64,000 bases of DNA from CAVRQM01 sp963756975 (GTDB lineage Bacteria; Pseudomonadota; Alphaproteobacteria; Acetobacterales; Acetobacteraceae): contig CAVWPS010000001.1 in assembly GCA_963756975.1 (NCBI GenBank), forward strand, positions 1,054,001-1,118,000. The letters run 5' to 3'. Positions within the stretch are counted from its first letter, which is position 1, and every line of letters begins with the position of its first letter. Made by a program: the position numbers and the translations under genes. Positions 35,619-46,964 of the stretch are shown one piece after another. The notes under the pieces are model-generated. The model had not been told where the DNA came from and ran no database searches. It saw only the letters and a program-made list of their open reading frames with translations.

Positions 35619-37138
35619 GGCGCGATCCCCGCGATAACGGGCTGGGCCAGCAGCGCCACCCGGTGATGCTCGACCATCGAGCCGACGGTCGCGTCGAACA
35701 CGCCGGTGAAGCTCGACGGGTAGATGCCCATCCACAGCGTCACCAGCGCGAGCGGCACGAACACCGCGATCTCGCGCGGGCTCATGTCGAGCAGGGCCCG
35801 CAGGTCGATCTTGGTCAGCGCGCCGAAGATGATGCGGCGATACAGATACAGGCTGTAGCCGGCGCCGAGGATCATGCCGGTCGAGCCGAGCAGGGCCAGC
35901 CAGAAATTGACCTGAAGCGCGCCGATCATAACCAGGATTTCACCGACGAAGCCGCCCGTGCCGGGAAGCCCGACATTGGCCATCGTGAACAGCATGAAGG
36001 TCAGCGCGTAGGCCGGCATGCTGTCGCCGAGCCCGCCGTAGCGCGCGATGTCGCGCGTGTGCAGCCGGTCGTAGACGACGCCGACGCACAGGAACATCGC
36101 CGCCGAGACGATGCCATGGCTCAGCATCTGGAACAGCGCGCCGTCGATGCCCTGCGCGTTGAACGTGAAGATGCCGATCGTGACGACGCCCATATGGGCC
36201 ACCGACGAATAGGCGATCAGCTTCTTCATGTCGGTCTGCGCGAGTGCGACGAGCGACGTGTAGATCACCGCGACCACGGACAAGGCGAAGATCAGGGGCG
36301 CGAAATACTGCGACGCCCACGGCAGCATCGGCACCGAGAAGCGCAGGAAGCCGTACGCCCCCATCTTCAGCAGCACGCCCGCCAGGATGACCGAGCCCGC
36401 CGTCGGCGCCTCGACATGCGCGTCCGGCAGCCAGGTGTGGACCGGCCACATCGGCACCTTGACCGCGAACGAGGCGAGGAAGGCGACGAACAGCCAGATC
36501 TGCATCTGGTGCGGAAACTGGGTCGCCATCAGCGTCGGGATGTCGGTCGTCCCCGCGAACGACCACATCCACAGCAGCGCGAGCAGCATCAGCACCGAGC
36601 CGGCGAGCGTGTAGAGGAAGAACTTGATCGAGGCGTAGACGCGCCGCTGGCCGCCCCAGATCCCGATGATCAGGTACATCGGGATCAGCACGCCCTCGAA
36701 GAACATGTAGAACACGACGAAGTCGAGCGCGCAGAACATCCCGATCATCATCGTCTCGAGGATCAGGAACGCCGCCATGTACTCGCGCACGCGGCTGGTG
36801 ATCGATTCCCAGCTGGCCAGGATGCAGAGCGGCGTGAGGGCCGCCGCCAGCACCACGAACAGCATCGAAATGCCGTCGACGCCGACCTTGTAGGTGATGC
36901 CGTAGCTCGGCATCCACGCGACGGATTCGATGAACTGGAAGCCGGAGACGTGACGGTCGAAATCGACCCACATCAGCACCGCGAGCGCGAACACGATCAG
37001 GCTCGTCCACAACGCCGTGTAGCGGGCGGACCGCGCCGCCGCCGCCGCGTCGCCGCCGCCCATGATGGACAGCACGGCGACACCGACGAGCGGCAGAAAC
37101 GTGAGCATGGAAAGCAGCGGGAAACCGAGAGTGTTCAT
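35615..37138 (-). CDS. nuoM: NADH-quinone oxidoreductase subunit M
   Basis: 507-residue antiporter-like complex I subunit with about 14 membrane helices. Characteristic segments are FAVKVPMWPVHTWLPDAHVE (with the conserved Lys in helix 7), MKKLIAYSSVAHMGVVTIG and LPGTGGFVGEIL. Stop overlaps the nuoN start. It begins 19 bases after the nuoL stop. Confidence 0.96.
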   Translation of the reverse strand: MNTLGFPLLSMLTFLPLVGVAVLSIMGGGDAAAAARSARYTALWTSLIVFALAVLMWVDFDRHVSGFQFIESVAWMPSYGITYKVGVDGISMLFVVLAAALTPLCILASWESITSRVREYMAAFLILETMMIGMFCALDFVVFYMFFEGVLIPMYLIIGIWGGQRRVYASIKFFLYTLAGSVLMLLALLWMWSFAGTTDIPTLMATQFPHQMQIWLFVAFLASFAVKVPMWPVHTWLPDAHVEAPTAGSVILAGVLLKMGAYGFLRFSVPMLPWASQYFAPLIFALSVVAVIYTSLVALAQTDMKKLIAYSSVAHMGVVTIGIFTFNAQGIDGALFQMLSHGIVSAAMFLCVGVVYDRLHTRDIARYGGLGDSMPAYALTFMLFTMANVGLPGTGGFVGEILVMIGALQVNFWLALLGSTGMILGAGYSLYLYRRIIFGALTKIDLRALLDMSPREIAVFVPLALVTLWMGIYPSSFTGVFDATVGSMVEHHRVALLAQPVIAGIAP

Positions 37139-37157
37139 GCGGGGTTGGCCTTCGCGG

Positions 37158-39089
<1,932 letters not shown>

Positions 39090-39097
39090 CGTCCGGG

Positions 39098-39406
39098 TCA
39101 GCCCTTCATCAACGTCACGTCCTCGACCTCGATCGAGCCGCGATTGCGGAAATAGATCACCACGATGGCCAGGCCGATCGCGGCCTCGGCGGCGGCGACG
39201 GTCAGCACGAACAGCGCCATCACCTGCCCGACCAGATCGTTCAGCACCGCCGAGAACGCGACCAGGTTGATGTTGACGGCGAGCAGCACGAGCTCGATCG
39301 ACATCAGGATGACGATGACGTTCTTGCGGTTCAGGAAGATGCCGAACACGCCGAGCACCAGCAGGATGGCGCTCACCGTCAGGTAGTGGAACAGGCCGAC
39401 GACCAT
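39098..39406 (-). CDS. nuoK: NADH-quinone oxidoreductase subunit K
   Basis: 102 residues, three membrane helices. Conserved Glu in VILMSIELVLLAVNINL and in AAAEAAIGLAIVV, as in the E-channel subunit of complex I. Three bases separate it from nuoJ. Confidence 0.96.
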   Translation of the reverse strand: MVVGLFHYLTVSAILLVLGVFGIFLNRKNVIVILMSIELVLLAVNINLVAFSAVLNDLVGQVMALFVLTVAAAEAAIGLAIVVIYFRNRGSIEVEDVTLMKG

Positions 39407-39409
39407 CGT

Positions 39410-40135
39410 CTAATGATCCTGATGCGCGTCGTGGACGTGGTTGTCCTCGTGGTGGACAAGATCGTCGGTGTCCTCGGCCGGCCCCGTCAGCACCAGCGGG
39501 CGCAAGACCGCGCCGATGCCCCGGTCGGACGCGACGTCGACCATGACCAGCGTGTTGGCCGGGCTGCGCGCGACCTGGGCGGCGATGTTCTGCCGCCGCG
39601 ACGCCGCCTGCGGCCGGTCCGCCTTGTCGCGCAACGTCAGCACGATCGCCCCGATCATCGCGACCAGCAGCACCAACCCCGCCGCCTGGAACAGGAAGAT
39701 GTAGTCGGTGTAGATCAGCCGCCCGAGTTGCTGGGTGTTGTGGATTTCGAGCGCGTTCGGCGCCAGCCGCAGCGACATCGAGCCGGGGGCGAATTTCCAG
39801 CCGCCGAGCACCGCGCCCAATTCCACCAGCAGCACGACGCCCACAGCCGCACCGACCGGCGCGTATCGCTGCAGGCCCTCGCGGCGCGAGACCGTGTCGA
39901 TGTCGAGCATCATCACGACGAACAGGAACAGAACGGCGACCGCGCCGACGTAGACGATGACCAGGATCATCGCCAGGAACTCGGCCCCCGCGAGCAGGAA
40001 CAACGCGGCGGCGTTGAAGAACGCGAGGATCAGGAACAACACGGAATGGACCGGGTTGCGGCTGCTGACGACCATGGTGGCCGACGCGAGCAGGATCAGC
40101 GCGAAGACGTAGAATGCGAGGGAGGCGACGGTCAC
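39410..40135 (-). CDS. nuoJ: NADH-quinone oxidoreductase subunit J with His/Asp-rich tail
   Basis: 241-residue membrane subunit with five helices. Family segment VIVYVGAVAVLFLFVVMMLD is intact. GTG start with GGAG seven bases upstream. The C-terminus extends about 55 residues past the core and ends in a His/Asp-rich stretch (HHEDNHVHDAHQDH) not usual for NuoJ. It might bind metal or simply be a drifted tail. Confidence 0.94.
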   Translation of the reverse strand: MTVASLAFYVFALILLASATMVVSSRNPVHSVLFLILAFFNAAALFLLAGAEFLAMILVIVYVGAVAVLFLFVVMMLDIDTVSRREGLQRYAPVGAAVGVVLLVELGAVLGGWKFAPGSMSLRLAPNALEIHNTQQLGRLIYTDYIFLFQAAGLVLLVAMIGAIVLTLRDKADRPQAASRRQNIAAQVARSPANTLVMVDVASDRGIGAVLRPLVLTGPAEDTDDLVHHEDNHVHDAHQDH

Positions 40136-40145
40136 CGCGAACTCC

Positions 40146-40634
40146 TCAGCGGTACGGCGCGTCGAGCTCGAGCCGGGCCGCCAGCTCCGGCTCCCACCGG
40201 TCGCCGTTGGCCAGCAGCTTGCCCTTGTCGTACAACAATTCCTCGCGCGTCTCGGTCGCGAACTCGAAGTTCGGCCCCTCGACGATCGCGTCCACCGGGC
40301 AGCTTTCTTCGCAAAGCCCGCAGTAGATGCATTTCGTCATGTCGATATCGTACCGGGTCGTGCGGCGCGAGCCGTCCGCGCGCGGCTCGGCCTCGATCGT
40401 GATCGCCTGCGCCGGGCACACCGCCTCGCACAGCTTGCACGCGATGCAGCGCTCCTCGCCGTTCGGGTAGCGGCGCAGCGCGTGCTCGCCCTTGAAACGC
40501 GGGCTGATCACGTTCTTCTCGTACGGATAGTTCAGCGTCGCCTTCGGTTTGAACATGTAGCCGAACGTCAGCGCCATTCCGCCGATGATGTCGCCCAAAA
40601 GGATGCCGCGCGCGGTGCGGTCGAGGAACGCCAT
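40146..40634 (-). CDS. nuoI: NADH-quinone oxidoreductase subunit I
   Basis: 162-residue ferredoxin-like subunit holding two [4Fe-4S] clusters (N6a, N6b). Both motifs are complete: CIACKLCEAVCPAQAI and CIYCGLCEESCPVDAI. GGGAG eight bases before the ATG. Passes electrons from NuoG to NuoB. Sixty-three bases separate it from nuoH, the largest gap among the middle nuo genes. Confidence 0.96.
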   Translation of the reverse strand: MAFLDRTARGILLGDIIGGMALTFGYMFKPKATLNYPYEKNVISPRFKGEHALRRYPNGEERCIACKLCEAVCPAQAITIEAEPRADGSRRTTRYDIDMTKCIYCGLCEESCPVDAIVEGPNFEFATETREELLYDKGKLLANGDRWEPELAARLELDAPYR

Positions 40635-40697
40635 GTCGACTACTCCCGTGAGGCCGCACGCCTACCGCGCGCGGCCCGTTGTAACAAGCCGGTGGTG

Positions 40698-41708
40698 CTA
40701 AGCGAGGTCGGGCAGCCAGCCCATCGCCAGCAGGAAGCCCGCCGTCAGCACCAGCCAGCCGAGCGAGGCCGGCAGGAAAATCTTCCAGCCGAGCCGCATC
40801 AGCTGGTCGTAGCGGTAGCGCGGGAACGTGCCGCGGATCCAGATGAACACGAACAGGATCGCGCACACCTTCAGGAAGAACCAGATCGGTCCCGGTATGA
40901 ACGTGAGCCCGAACGGCGCGAGCCACCCGCCGAGGAACAGGATCGTCGTCAGCGACGACATCAGGATCATGTTCATGTATTCGCCGAGGAAGAACAGCGC
41001 GAACGCCATGGCGCTGTATTCGACCATGAACCCGGCGACGATCTCGCTCTCGCCCTCGGGCAGGTCGAACGGCGACCGGTTGGTCTCGGCCAGCGTCGAG
41101 ATGAAGAAGATGATCGCCATCGGGAACAGCGGCAGCACGAACCAGACGTGGCGCTGCGCGAGCACGATGTCGTTCAGGTTCAGCGAGCCCACGCACAGCA
41201 GCACGGTGACGATCACGAAGCCCATCGAGACTTCGTACGAGACCATCTGCGCCGCCGATCGCATGGCACCCATGAACGCGTATTTCGAGTTGCTGGCCCA
41301 GCCGGCGATGATGATCCCGTAGACGCCCAGGCTGCTGATCGCGAACAGATACAGCACGCCCACGTTGATGTTGGCGATCGCCCAGCCGTCGTCGAGCGGG
41401 ATCACCGCCCACGCGATCGAGGCGAGCCCGAACGTCAGCATCGGCGCGAGCAGGAACAGGACGCGATCCGCCCCCTCGGGGATGATCGTCTCCTTCATCA
41501 CCATCTTGATCGCGTCGGCGAACGGCTGGAACATGCCGAACGGGCCGACGACGTTCGGACCCTTGCGGATTTGGATGGCCGCCAGAACCCGCCGCTCGGC
41601 GAGCGTCAGATACGCCATCATGATCAGGACCGGGACGAGGATCGCCAGCGTCCTCGCCAGCGTGACGATCGCGATCCCGAGGCCGGTGTGCCAAAAACCC
41701 ATGGTCAT
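40698..41708 (-). CDS. nuoH: NADH-quinone oxidoreductase subunit H
   Basis: 336-residue membrane subunit forming the quinone entry with NuoB and NuoD. Conserved LTLAERRVLAAIQIRKGPN and FISTLAETNRSPFDLPEGES. ATG at 41708 overlaps the nuoG stop (ATGA). An ATG at 41702 is equally possible. About eight helices. Confidence 0.95.
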   Translation of the reverse strand: MTMGFWHTGLGIAIVTLARTLAILVPVLIMMAYLTLAERRVLAAIQIRKGPNVVGPFGMFQPFADAIKMVMKETIIPEGADRVLFLLAPMLTFGLASIAWAVIPLDDGWAIANINVGVLYLFAISSLGVYGIIIAGWASNSKYAFMGAMRSAAQMVSYEVSMGFVIVTVLLCVGSLNLNDIVLAQRHVWFVLPLFPMAIIFFISTLAETNRSPFDLPEGESEIVAGFMVEYSAMAFALFFLGEYMNMILMSSLTTILFLGGWLAPFGLTFIPGPIWFFLKVCAILFVFIWIRGTFPRYRYDQLMRLGWKIFLPASLGWLVLTAGFLLAMGWLPDLA

Positions 41709-43735
41709 TCCGCCGCGATACGAAGTTGTTCGCCGAGTCTCGGCCCGATCTCGGCGACGCACGCCGCCATCGTGACGCTGGACCGGCTGATCGGGTCGGT
41801 CTGGTAATACGTCTCGAACCAGCGGCCGAACACGCCGCCGCCGAGGTCGCCATGCGCCGGCGCCGGCAGATCGGCCCCGAAGGCCGGCCGCGCGCCGATC
41901 TCGGCGAAGACCGGGTTCACCTCCACCAGCCGCGCCCGGACCCCGTCGAGGTCGTCGTACGGCAACGGATGCCCGATCACGCCGCTGAACGCGCGCAAGA
42001 TGCGCCAATCCTCACGGCTTTGGCCCGGCGGGAAGACGGCCAGGTTGGTGTGCTGCACCCGCCCCTCGGTGTTCACGTAGGTCGCGTTCTTCTCGGTATA
42101 GGCCGCACCGGGCAGGATCACGTCGGCCCGCGCGGCACCGGCATCGCCGTGGTGACCCTGATAGACCACGAACGTGTCCGCCCCGATCCGGCCAGTGTCG
42201 AAGGTGTCGGCACCGAGCAGCCACAGCAGATCGACGTTCCCGCCCATCAGCGCGTCCATGCCGCCGTCGGTGGTCAGCCCGAGGTCGAGCGCCCCGACCC
42301 GGCCGGCCGCCGTGTGCAGCACGTTGAACCCGTGCCAATCCGGCTTGAACATCCCGAACTCGGCGGCCAGCGCCCAGGCGCGCGCCATGACGCCGGGATG
42401 GCGCAGCGCCGACTGCCCGACGATCACCATCGGCCGCTCCGCGCCGCGAAGCACATCGCCGAACGCGCCGAGATTGTGCAGCGCCTCCGGCCCGTCGCCG
42501 AGCCAGGTCACCGGGTACGTCAGTTCGGCGTGGGCACCGACGGCACCGACCGTCAGCCCGCCCATCAGATACCGCTTGCGGATGCGGGCGTTGATCAGCG
42601 TCGCCTCGGCGCGCGGGTTGGCGCCGATCAGCAGGATCGCGTCCGCCTGCTCGATCCCGGCGATGCCCGTTCCGAACACGTAGTGCGACCGGTGCGCGGT
42701 GCTGTAATCGGCCCCGTCCTGCCGGCATTCGATCTTCGACGATCCCATCGCCGCCAACAGGTCGCGCAACGCCACCATGCTCTCGGCGTCGCACAGATCC
42801 CCGACCACGGCCCCGATCCTGGAACCGTCCATTCCCCAGACCTTCGCCGCGATCGCGCCAAAGGCGTCGTCCCACGTGGTCCGCACCAGCCGGCCGTCGC
42901 GCTTGACCCATGGCGTATCCAGCCGGCGCGCCCGCAGCCCGTCGATCGCGTGGCGGCTTTTATCGCCGATCCACTCCTCGTTGATGTCGTCGTCGACGCG
43001 CGGCAACACCCGCATCACCTCGGCCCCGCGCGTGTCGATCCGGATATGGCTGCCGACCGCGTCCAGCGCGTCGATCCCGTCCGTGTGCTTCAGCTCCCAC
43101 GGCCGCCCCGTGTACTGATACGGCTTGGACGTCAGCGCGCCGACCGGGCAGATGTCGACCAGGTTGCCGGACAGCTCGCTGCTGAGCGCGTGCTCGACAT
43201 ACGTGCCGATCTCGAGGTTTTCCCCGCGCGACGTCGCACCCAGTTCCGGCACGCCGGCGATCTCGGTGGCGAACCGCACGCAGCGGGTGCACTGGATGCA
43301 GCGGGTCATGATCGTCTTCACGATCGGCCCGAAATACTTGTCCTTCACCGCCCGCTTGTTCTCGCGGTAGCGGCTGCTGTCCCCGCCATAGCCCATCGAC
43401 TGGTCCTGCAGGTCGCACTCGCCGCCCTGGTCGCACACCGGGCAATCGAGCGGGTGGTTGATCAGCAGGAATTCCATCACCCCGCGCCTTGCGTTGCGGA
43501 CCATCGGGCTGTCGGTGTGGACGACCATGCCCTCGGCGATCGGGTACGCGCACGACGCGACCGGCTTCGGGGCCTTCTCGACCTCGACCAGGCACATCCG
43601 GCAGTTGCCGGCGATCGACAGCTTCTCGTGGTAGCAGAAGCGCGGGATCTCACGCCCCGCCGCCTCGCACGCCTGGATCAGCGCGGAGCCGGCCGGAACC
43701 TCGACCTCGATCCCGTCGATGGTGAGCTTTGTCAT
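41705..43735 (-). CDS. nuoG: NADH-quinone oxidoreductase subunit G
   Basis: 676-residue iron-sulfur subunit of the NADH module. N-terminal [2Fe-2S] ligands in CYHEKLSIAGNCRMCLVEVE. His/Cys cluster N5 in HPLDCPVCDQGGECDLQ. Two further Cys groups appear in CIQCTRCVRFATEI and DICPVGALTSKP. The C-terminal molybdopterin-type domain (GANPRAEATLINARI) carries no cofactor in this family. Overlaps nuoH. Confidence 0.95.
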   Translation of the reverse strand: MTKLTIDGIEVEVPAGSALIQACEAAGREIPRFCYHEKLSIAGNCRMCLVEVEKAPKPVASCAYPIAEGMVVHTDSPMVRNARRGVMEFLLINHPLDCPVCDQGGECDLQDQSMGYGGDSSRYRENKRAVKDKYFGPIVKTIMTRCIQCTRCVRFATEIAGVPELGATSRGENLEIGTYVEHALSSELSGNLVDICPVGALTSKPYQYTGRPWELKHTDGIDALDAVGSHIRIDTRGAEVMRVLPRVDDDINEEWIGDKSRHAIDGLRARRLDTPWVKRDGRLVRTTWDDAFGAIAAKVWGMDGSRIGAVVGDLCDAESMVALRDLLAAMGSSKIECRQDGADYSTAHRSHYVFGTGIAGIEQADAILLIGANPRAEATLINARIRKRYLMGGLTVGAVGAHAELTYPVTWLGDGPEALHNLGAFGDVLRGAERPMVIVGQSALRHPGVMARAWALAAEFGMFKPDWHGFNVLHTAAGRVGALDLGLTTDGGMDALMGGNVDLLWLLGADTFDTGRIGADTFVVYQGHHGDAGAARADVILPGAAYTEKNATYVNTEGRVQHTNLAVFPPGQSREDWRILRAFSGVIGHPLPYDDLDGVRARLVEVNPVFAEIGARPAFGADLPAPAHGDLGGGVFGRWFETYYQTDPISRSSVTMAACVAEIGPRLGEQLRIAAE

Positions 43736-43739
43736 CGCG

Positions 43740-45080
43740 TCACTCCGCCGCCAGCAACAAGGGTGCCGCCGGTCCCGCCTGATCCCTCGGCAACGCGGGG
43801 ATCGGCAGCCCGCGCGACTTGTAGGCCGCGATCCGCTCCTCGATGGCCGGCCTGAAATGCCGGATCAGCCCCTGGATCGGCCACGCCGCCGCGTCGCCCA
43901 GCGCGCAGATCGTATGACCCTCGATCTGGCGGGTCACCTGCTCCAGCGTGTCGATCTCTTCCAGCTCCGCCCGGCCCTGCACCATCCGGTTCATCACCCG
44001 CATCATCCAGCCCGTGCCCTCGCGGCAGGGCGTGCACTGCCCGCAGCTCTCGTGCTTGTAGAACTGCGCCAGCCGGGCGATCGCCTGGACGACGTCGGTG
44101 CTCTTGTCCATCACGATCACCGCCGCCGTGCCGAGGCCCGACTTCACGTCGCGCAGGCTGTCGAAATCCATCAGCACCGTGTCGCAGATCGACTTCGGCA
44201 GCAGCGGCACCGACGAGCCGCCGGGGATGACCGCCAGCAGATTGTCCCACCCGCCGCGCACGCCGCCGCAATAGGTGTCGATCAGCTCGCGCATGGGAAT
44301 GCCGAGCGCTTCCTCGACGTTGCACGGCTTGTTCACGTGCCCGCTGACGCAGAAGATCTTCGTGCCGCTGTTCTTCGGGCGGCCGAGTGCGGCGAACCAC
44401 GCGCCGCCCCGTCGCATGATGGTCGGCGCCACCGCGATCGTCTCGACGTTGTTGACCGTCGTCGGGCAGCCATACAGCCCGACCGCCGCCGGGAACGGCG
44501 GCTTCAGCCGCGGCAGGCCCTTCTTGCCCTCGAGGCTCTCGAGCAGTGCCGTCTCCTCGCCGCAGATGTAAGCGCCGGCACCGCGATGCAGATACAGGTC
44601 GAACTTGTAGCCCGACCCGCACGCGTTCTCGCCGATCAGCCCGGCCGCGTACGCCTCGTCGATCGCCGCCTGCAGATTGACGGCCTCATTAAAATACTCG
44701 CCGCGAATGTAGATGTAGCAGGCGTGGGCCAGCATCGCGAAGCTGGCGATCAGCGCGCCCTCGATCAGCTTGTGCGGATCGTGGCGCATGATGTCCCGGT
44801 CCTTGCACGTCCCGGGCTCGCTCTCGTCGGCGTTGATGACGAGGTAGTGCGGCTTCGCCCCCACCACCTTCGGCATGAACGACCATTTCAGGCCGGTCGG
44901 GAAACCGGCGCCGCCGCGCCCGCGCAGGCCGGACGCCTTCATCTCGTCGACGATCGCGTCCTTGCCGCGCGCCAGGATCTCGGCCGTGCCGTCCCAGTCG
45001 CCGCGCGCCCTGGCCGCCTCGAGCCCGTAGGACTGGGTGCCGTAGAGGTTCGTGAAAATGCGGTCGCTATCGGCCAGCAT
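43740..45080 (-). CDS. nuoF: NADH-quinone oxidoreductase subunit F
   Basis: 446-residue NADH- and FMN-binding subunit. NADH/FMN loop GLRGRGGAGFPTGLKWSF, then NADESEPGTCKDRDIMRHD. The N3 [4Fe-4S] motif is ESCGQCTPCREGTGWMM. Entry point for electrons into complex I. Lies between nuoE and nuoG with 3-4-base gaps. Confidence 0.96.
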   Translation of the reverse strand: MLADSDRIFTNLYGTQSYGLEAARARGDWDGTAEILARGKDAIVDEMKASGLRGRGGAGFPTGLKWSFMPKVVGAKPHYLVINADESEPGTCKDRDIMRHDPHKLIEGALIASFAMLAHACYIYIRGEYFNEAVNLQAAIDEAYAAGLIGENACGSGYKFDLYLHRGAGAYICGEETALLESLEGKKGLPRLKPPFPAAVGLYGCPTTVNNVETIAVAPTIMRRGGAWFAALGRPKNSGTKIFCVSGHVNKPCNVEEALGIPMRELIDTYCGGVRGGWDNLLAVIPGGSSVPLLPKSICDTVLMDFDSLRDVKSGLGTAAVIVMDKSTDVVQAIARLAQFYKHESCGQCTPCREGTGWMMRVMNRMVQGRAELEEIDTLEQVTRQIEGHTICALGDAAAWPIQGLIRHFRPAIEERIAAYKSRGLPIPALPRDQAGPAAPLLLAAE

Positions 45081-45083
45081 GGC

Positions 45084-45746
45084 TCACTCCGCCGGAACAT
45101 GATTGCGCGCAGGCACGTCGAGCAGCGTGGTCGGGCCGCCTTCGGGGGCGGACGTCATGCGCCCGATGGTCGAACCGGGCTTCGGCCGCTCGCCACGCCG
45201 CAGCGCCTGCAGCAATTCGGTCGTGCGCGGCCCGTCGAGGTCCTCGTAGTAATCGTCGTCGACCTGCAGGATCGGCGCGTTCACGCAGCCGCCGAGGCAC
45301 TCGACCTCGGTCATCGTGAACATCCGGTCGGCACTCGTCTGATGCCAGCCGGTGATCCCGGTCTCGGCACGGCAGGCGGCCGTCACCGCGTCCGACCCGC
45401 GCAGCCAGCACGGCGTCGTCGTGCAGACCTGCAGATGGTAGCGCCCGATCGGGGTCGTGTTGAACATCAGGTAGAACGTCGCGACCTCGTAGACGCGGAT
45501 CGGCGCCATCCCGAGCCGTGCCGCCACGGCGTCCATCGCGACCGTCGGCAGCCACGCGCTGCCGGTCTCGCGGAACATCTGCTTCTGCGCCTCGTACAAG
45601 GCCGGGATCACCGCGCTCGCCTGCCGGCCGGGCGGGTATTTGGACACCCACACATCGATCGCCGCATGGCTCTGCGCATCGAGCGCGAACGAAGTCGGCT
45701 GCGCGACCTCCAGACCGGTCGAGCCGTCGCCACCATCGAGCATCAT
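45084..45746 (-). CDS. nuoE: NADH-quinone oxidoreductase subunit E
   Basis: 220-residue thioredoxin-like subunit with the N1a [2Fe-2S] cluster. Ligands in VCTTTPCWLRG and VECLGGCVNAPILQVDDDYY. Unlike E. coli NuoE (about 166 residues), it has a C-terminal extension of about 40 residues typical of alphaproteobacteria and mitochondria. Confidence 0.95.
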   Translation of the reverse strand: MMLDGGDGSTGLEVAQPTSFALDAQSHAAIDVWVSKYPPGRQASAVIPALYEAQKQMFRETGSAWLPTVAMDAVAARLGMAPIRVYEVATFYLMFNTTPIGRYHLQVCTTTPCWLRGSDAVTAACRAETGITGWHQTSADRMFTMTEVECLGGCVNAPILQVDDDYYEDLDGPRTTELLQALRRGERPKPGSTIGRMTSAPEGGPTTLLDVPARNHVPAE

Positions 45747-45755
45747 CGCCGCCTC

Positions 45756-46964
45756 CTAACGATCGATCTCGCCGAACACGACGTCGATCGATCCGATGAT
45801 CGCGACCGTGTCGGCCAGCATGTGCCGGTGCGCCATGTATTCCAGCGCCTGCAGGTGCGCGAAGCCGGTCGGGCGGATCTTGCACCGGTACGGCTTGTTG
45901 GTCCCGTCCGCGACAAGATAGACGCCGAACTCACCCTTCGGGCTCTCGACGGCCGTGTACGTGGCACCGGCCGGCACGTGGTAGCCCTCGGTATACAGCT
46001 TGAAGTGATGGATCAACGCTTCCATCGACCGCTTCATCTCGGCGCGCGGCGGCGGCGCGATCTTGTGGTCCGCGACCTTGATCGGCCCGGGCCGCATCTG
46101 CTCCAGGCACTGCACGATGATCTTCACGCTCTCGCGCATCTCGGCGATCCGCACGAGGTAGCGGTCGTAGCAGTCGCCGTTCCGCCCGACCGGAATGTCG
46201 AATTTCACGTGGTCGTACATCTCATACGGCTGCGACCGGCGAAGGTCCCACGCGATGCCGGACGCGCGGATGCACGGGCCGGTGAACCCCCACGCCAGCG
46301 CCTCCTCGGCGGACATCGTGCCGATGTCGACCGTGCGCTGCTTCCAGATGCGGCTGCCGGAGAGCAGGTTCTCCAGATCGTCGATGAATTTCGGGAACGT
46401 CCGCGCCCACGCCCCGATCTGCTCCTCCATCCCCGCCGGCAGATCCTTGCTGACCCCGCCCGCGCGAAAATAGTTGGAGTGGAGGCGCGCACCCGACGCC
46501 GCCTCGTAGAACGTCATCAGCTTCTCGCGTTCCTCGAACCCCCACAGGCTCGGCGTGATCGCGCCGACGTCGAGCGCGTAGGTCGTCACGTTCAGCAGGT
46601 GGTTCAGGATGCGCGTGATCTCGCTGAACATCGTGCGGATCCACTTGGCGCGCAGCGGGATGTCGATCCCGAGTAGCTTTTCCGTGCCGAGCGCGAACGC
46701 ATGCTCCATGCACATCGGGCTCACGTAATCGAGGCGATCGAAATACGGGATCGCCTGCAGATACGTCTTGGCTTCGATCAGCTTCTCGGTGCCGCGATGC
46801 AGCAGCCCGATATGCGGATCGGCACGCTCGACCACCTCGCCGTCCATTTCCAGCACCAGGCGCAGCACGCCGTGCGCGGCCGGATGCTGGGGGCCGAAAT
46901 TGATCGCGTGGCTGTCGATCTCGATCGTTTGGGTGCGCGGCCCGTCGACGATGGTCTCGCTCAT
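45756..46964 (-). CDS. nuoD: NADH-quinone oxidoreductase subunit D
   Basis: 402-residue 49-kDa-type subunit forming the quinone site with NuoB. Family segments NFGPQHPAAHGVLRLVLEMD and IGLLHRGTEKLIEAKTYLQA. Separate from NuoC, unlike the fused NuoCD of enterobacteria. ATG overlaps the nuoC stop (ATGA). Confidence 0.96.
   Translation of the reverse strand: MSETIVDGPRTQTIEIDSHAINFGPQHPAAHGVLRLVLEMDGEVVERADPHIGLLHRGTEKLIEAKTYLQAIPYFDRLDYVSPMCMEHAFALGTEKLLGIDIPLRAKWIRTMFSEITRILNHLLNVTTYALDVGAITPSLWGFEEREKLMTFYEAASGARLHSNYFRAGGVSKDLPAGMEEQIGAWARTFPKFIDDLENLLSGSRIWKQRTVDIGTMSAEEALAWGFTGPCIRASGIAWDLRRSQPYEMYDHVKFDIPVGRNGDCYDRYLVRIAEMRESVKIIVQCLEQMRPGPIKVADHKIAPPPRAEMKRSMEALIHHFKLYTEGYHVPAGATYTAVESPKGEFGVYLVADGTNKPYRCKIRPTGFAHLQALEYMAHRHMLADTVAIIGSIDVVFGEIDR

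Noticed and set aside
43719..46676. 985-codon plus-strand open frame opposite nuoF, nuoE and nuoD
   Set aside because: It runs across three real genes and has no recognisable domain.
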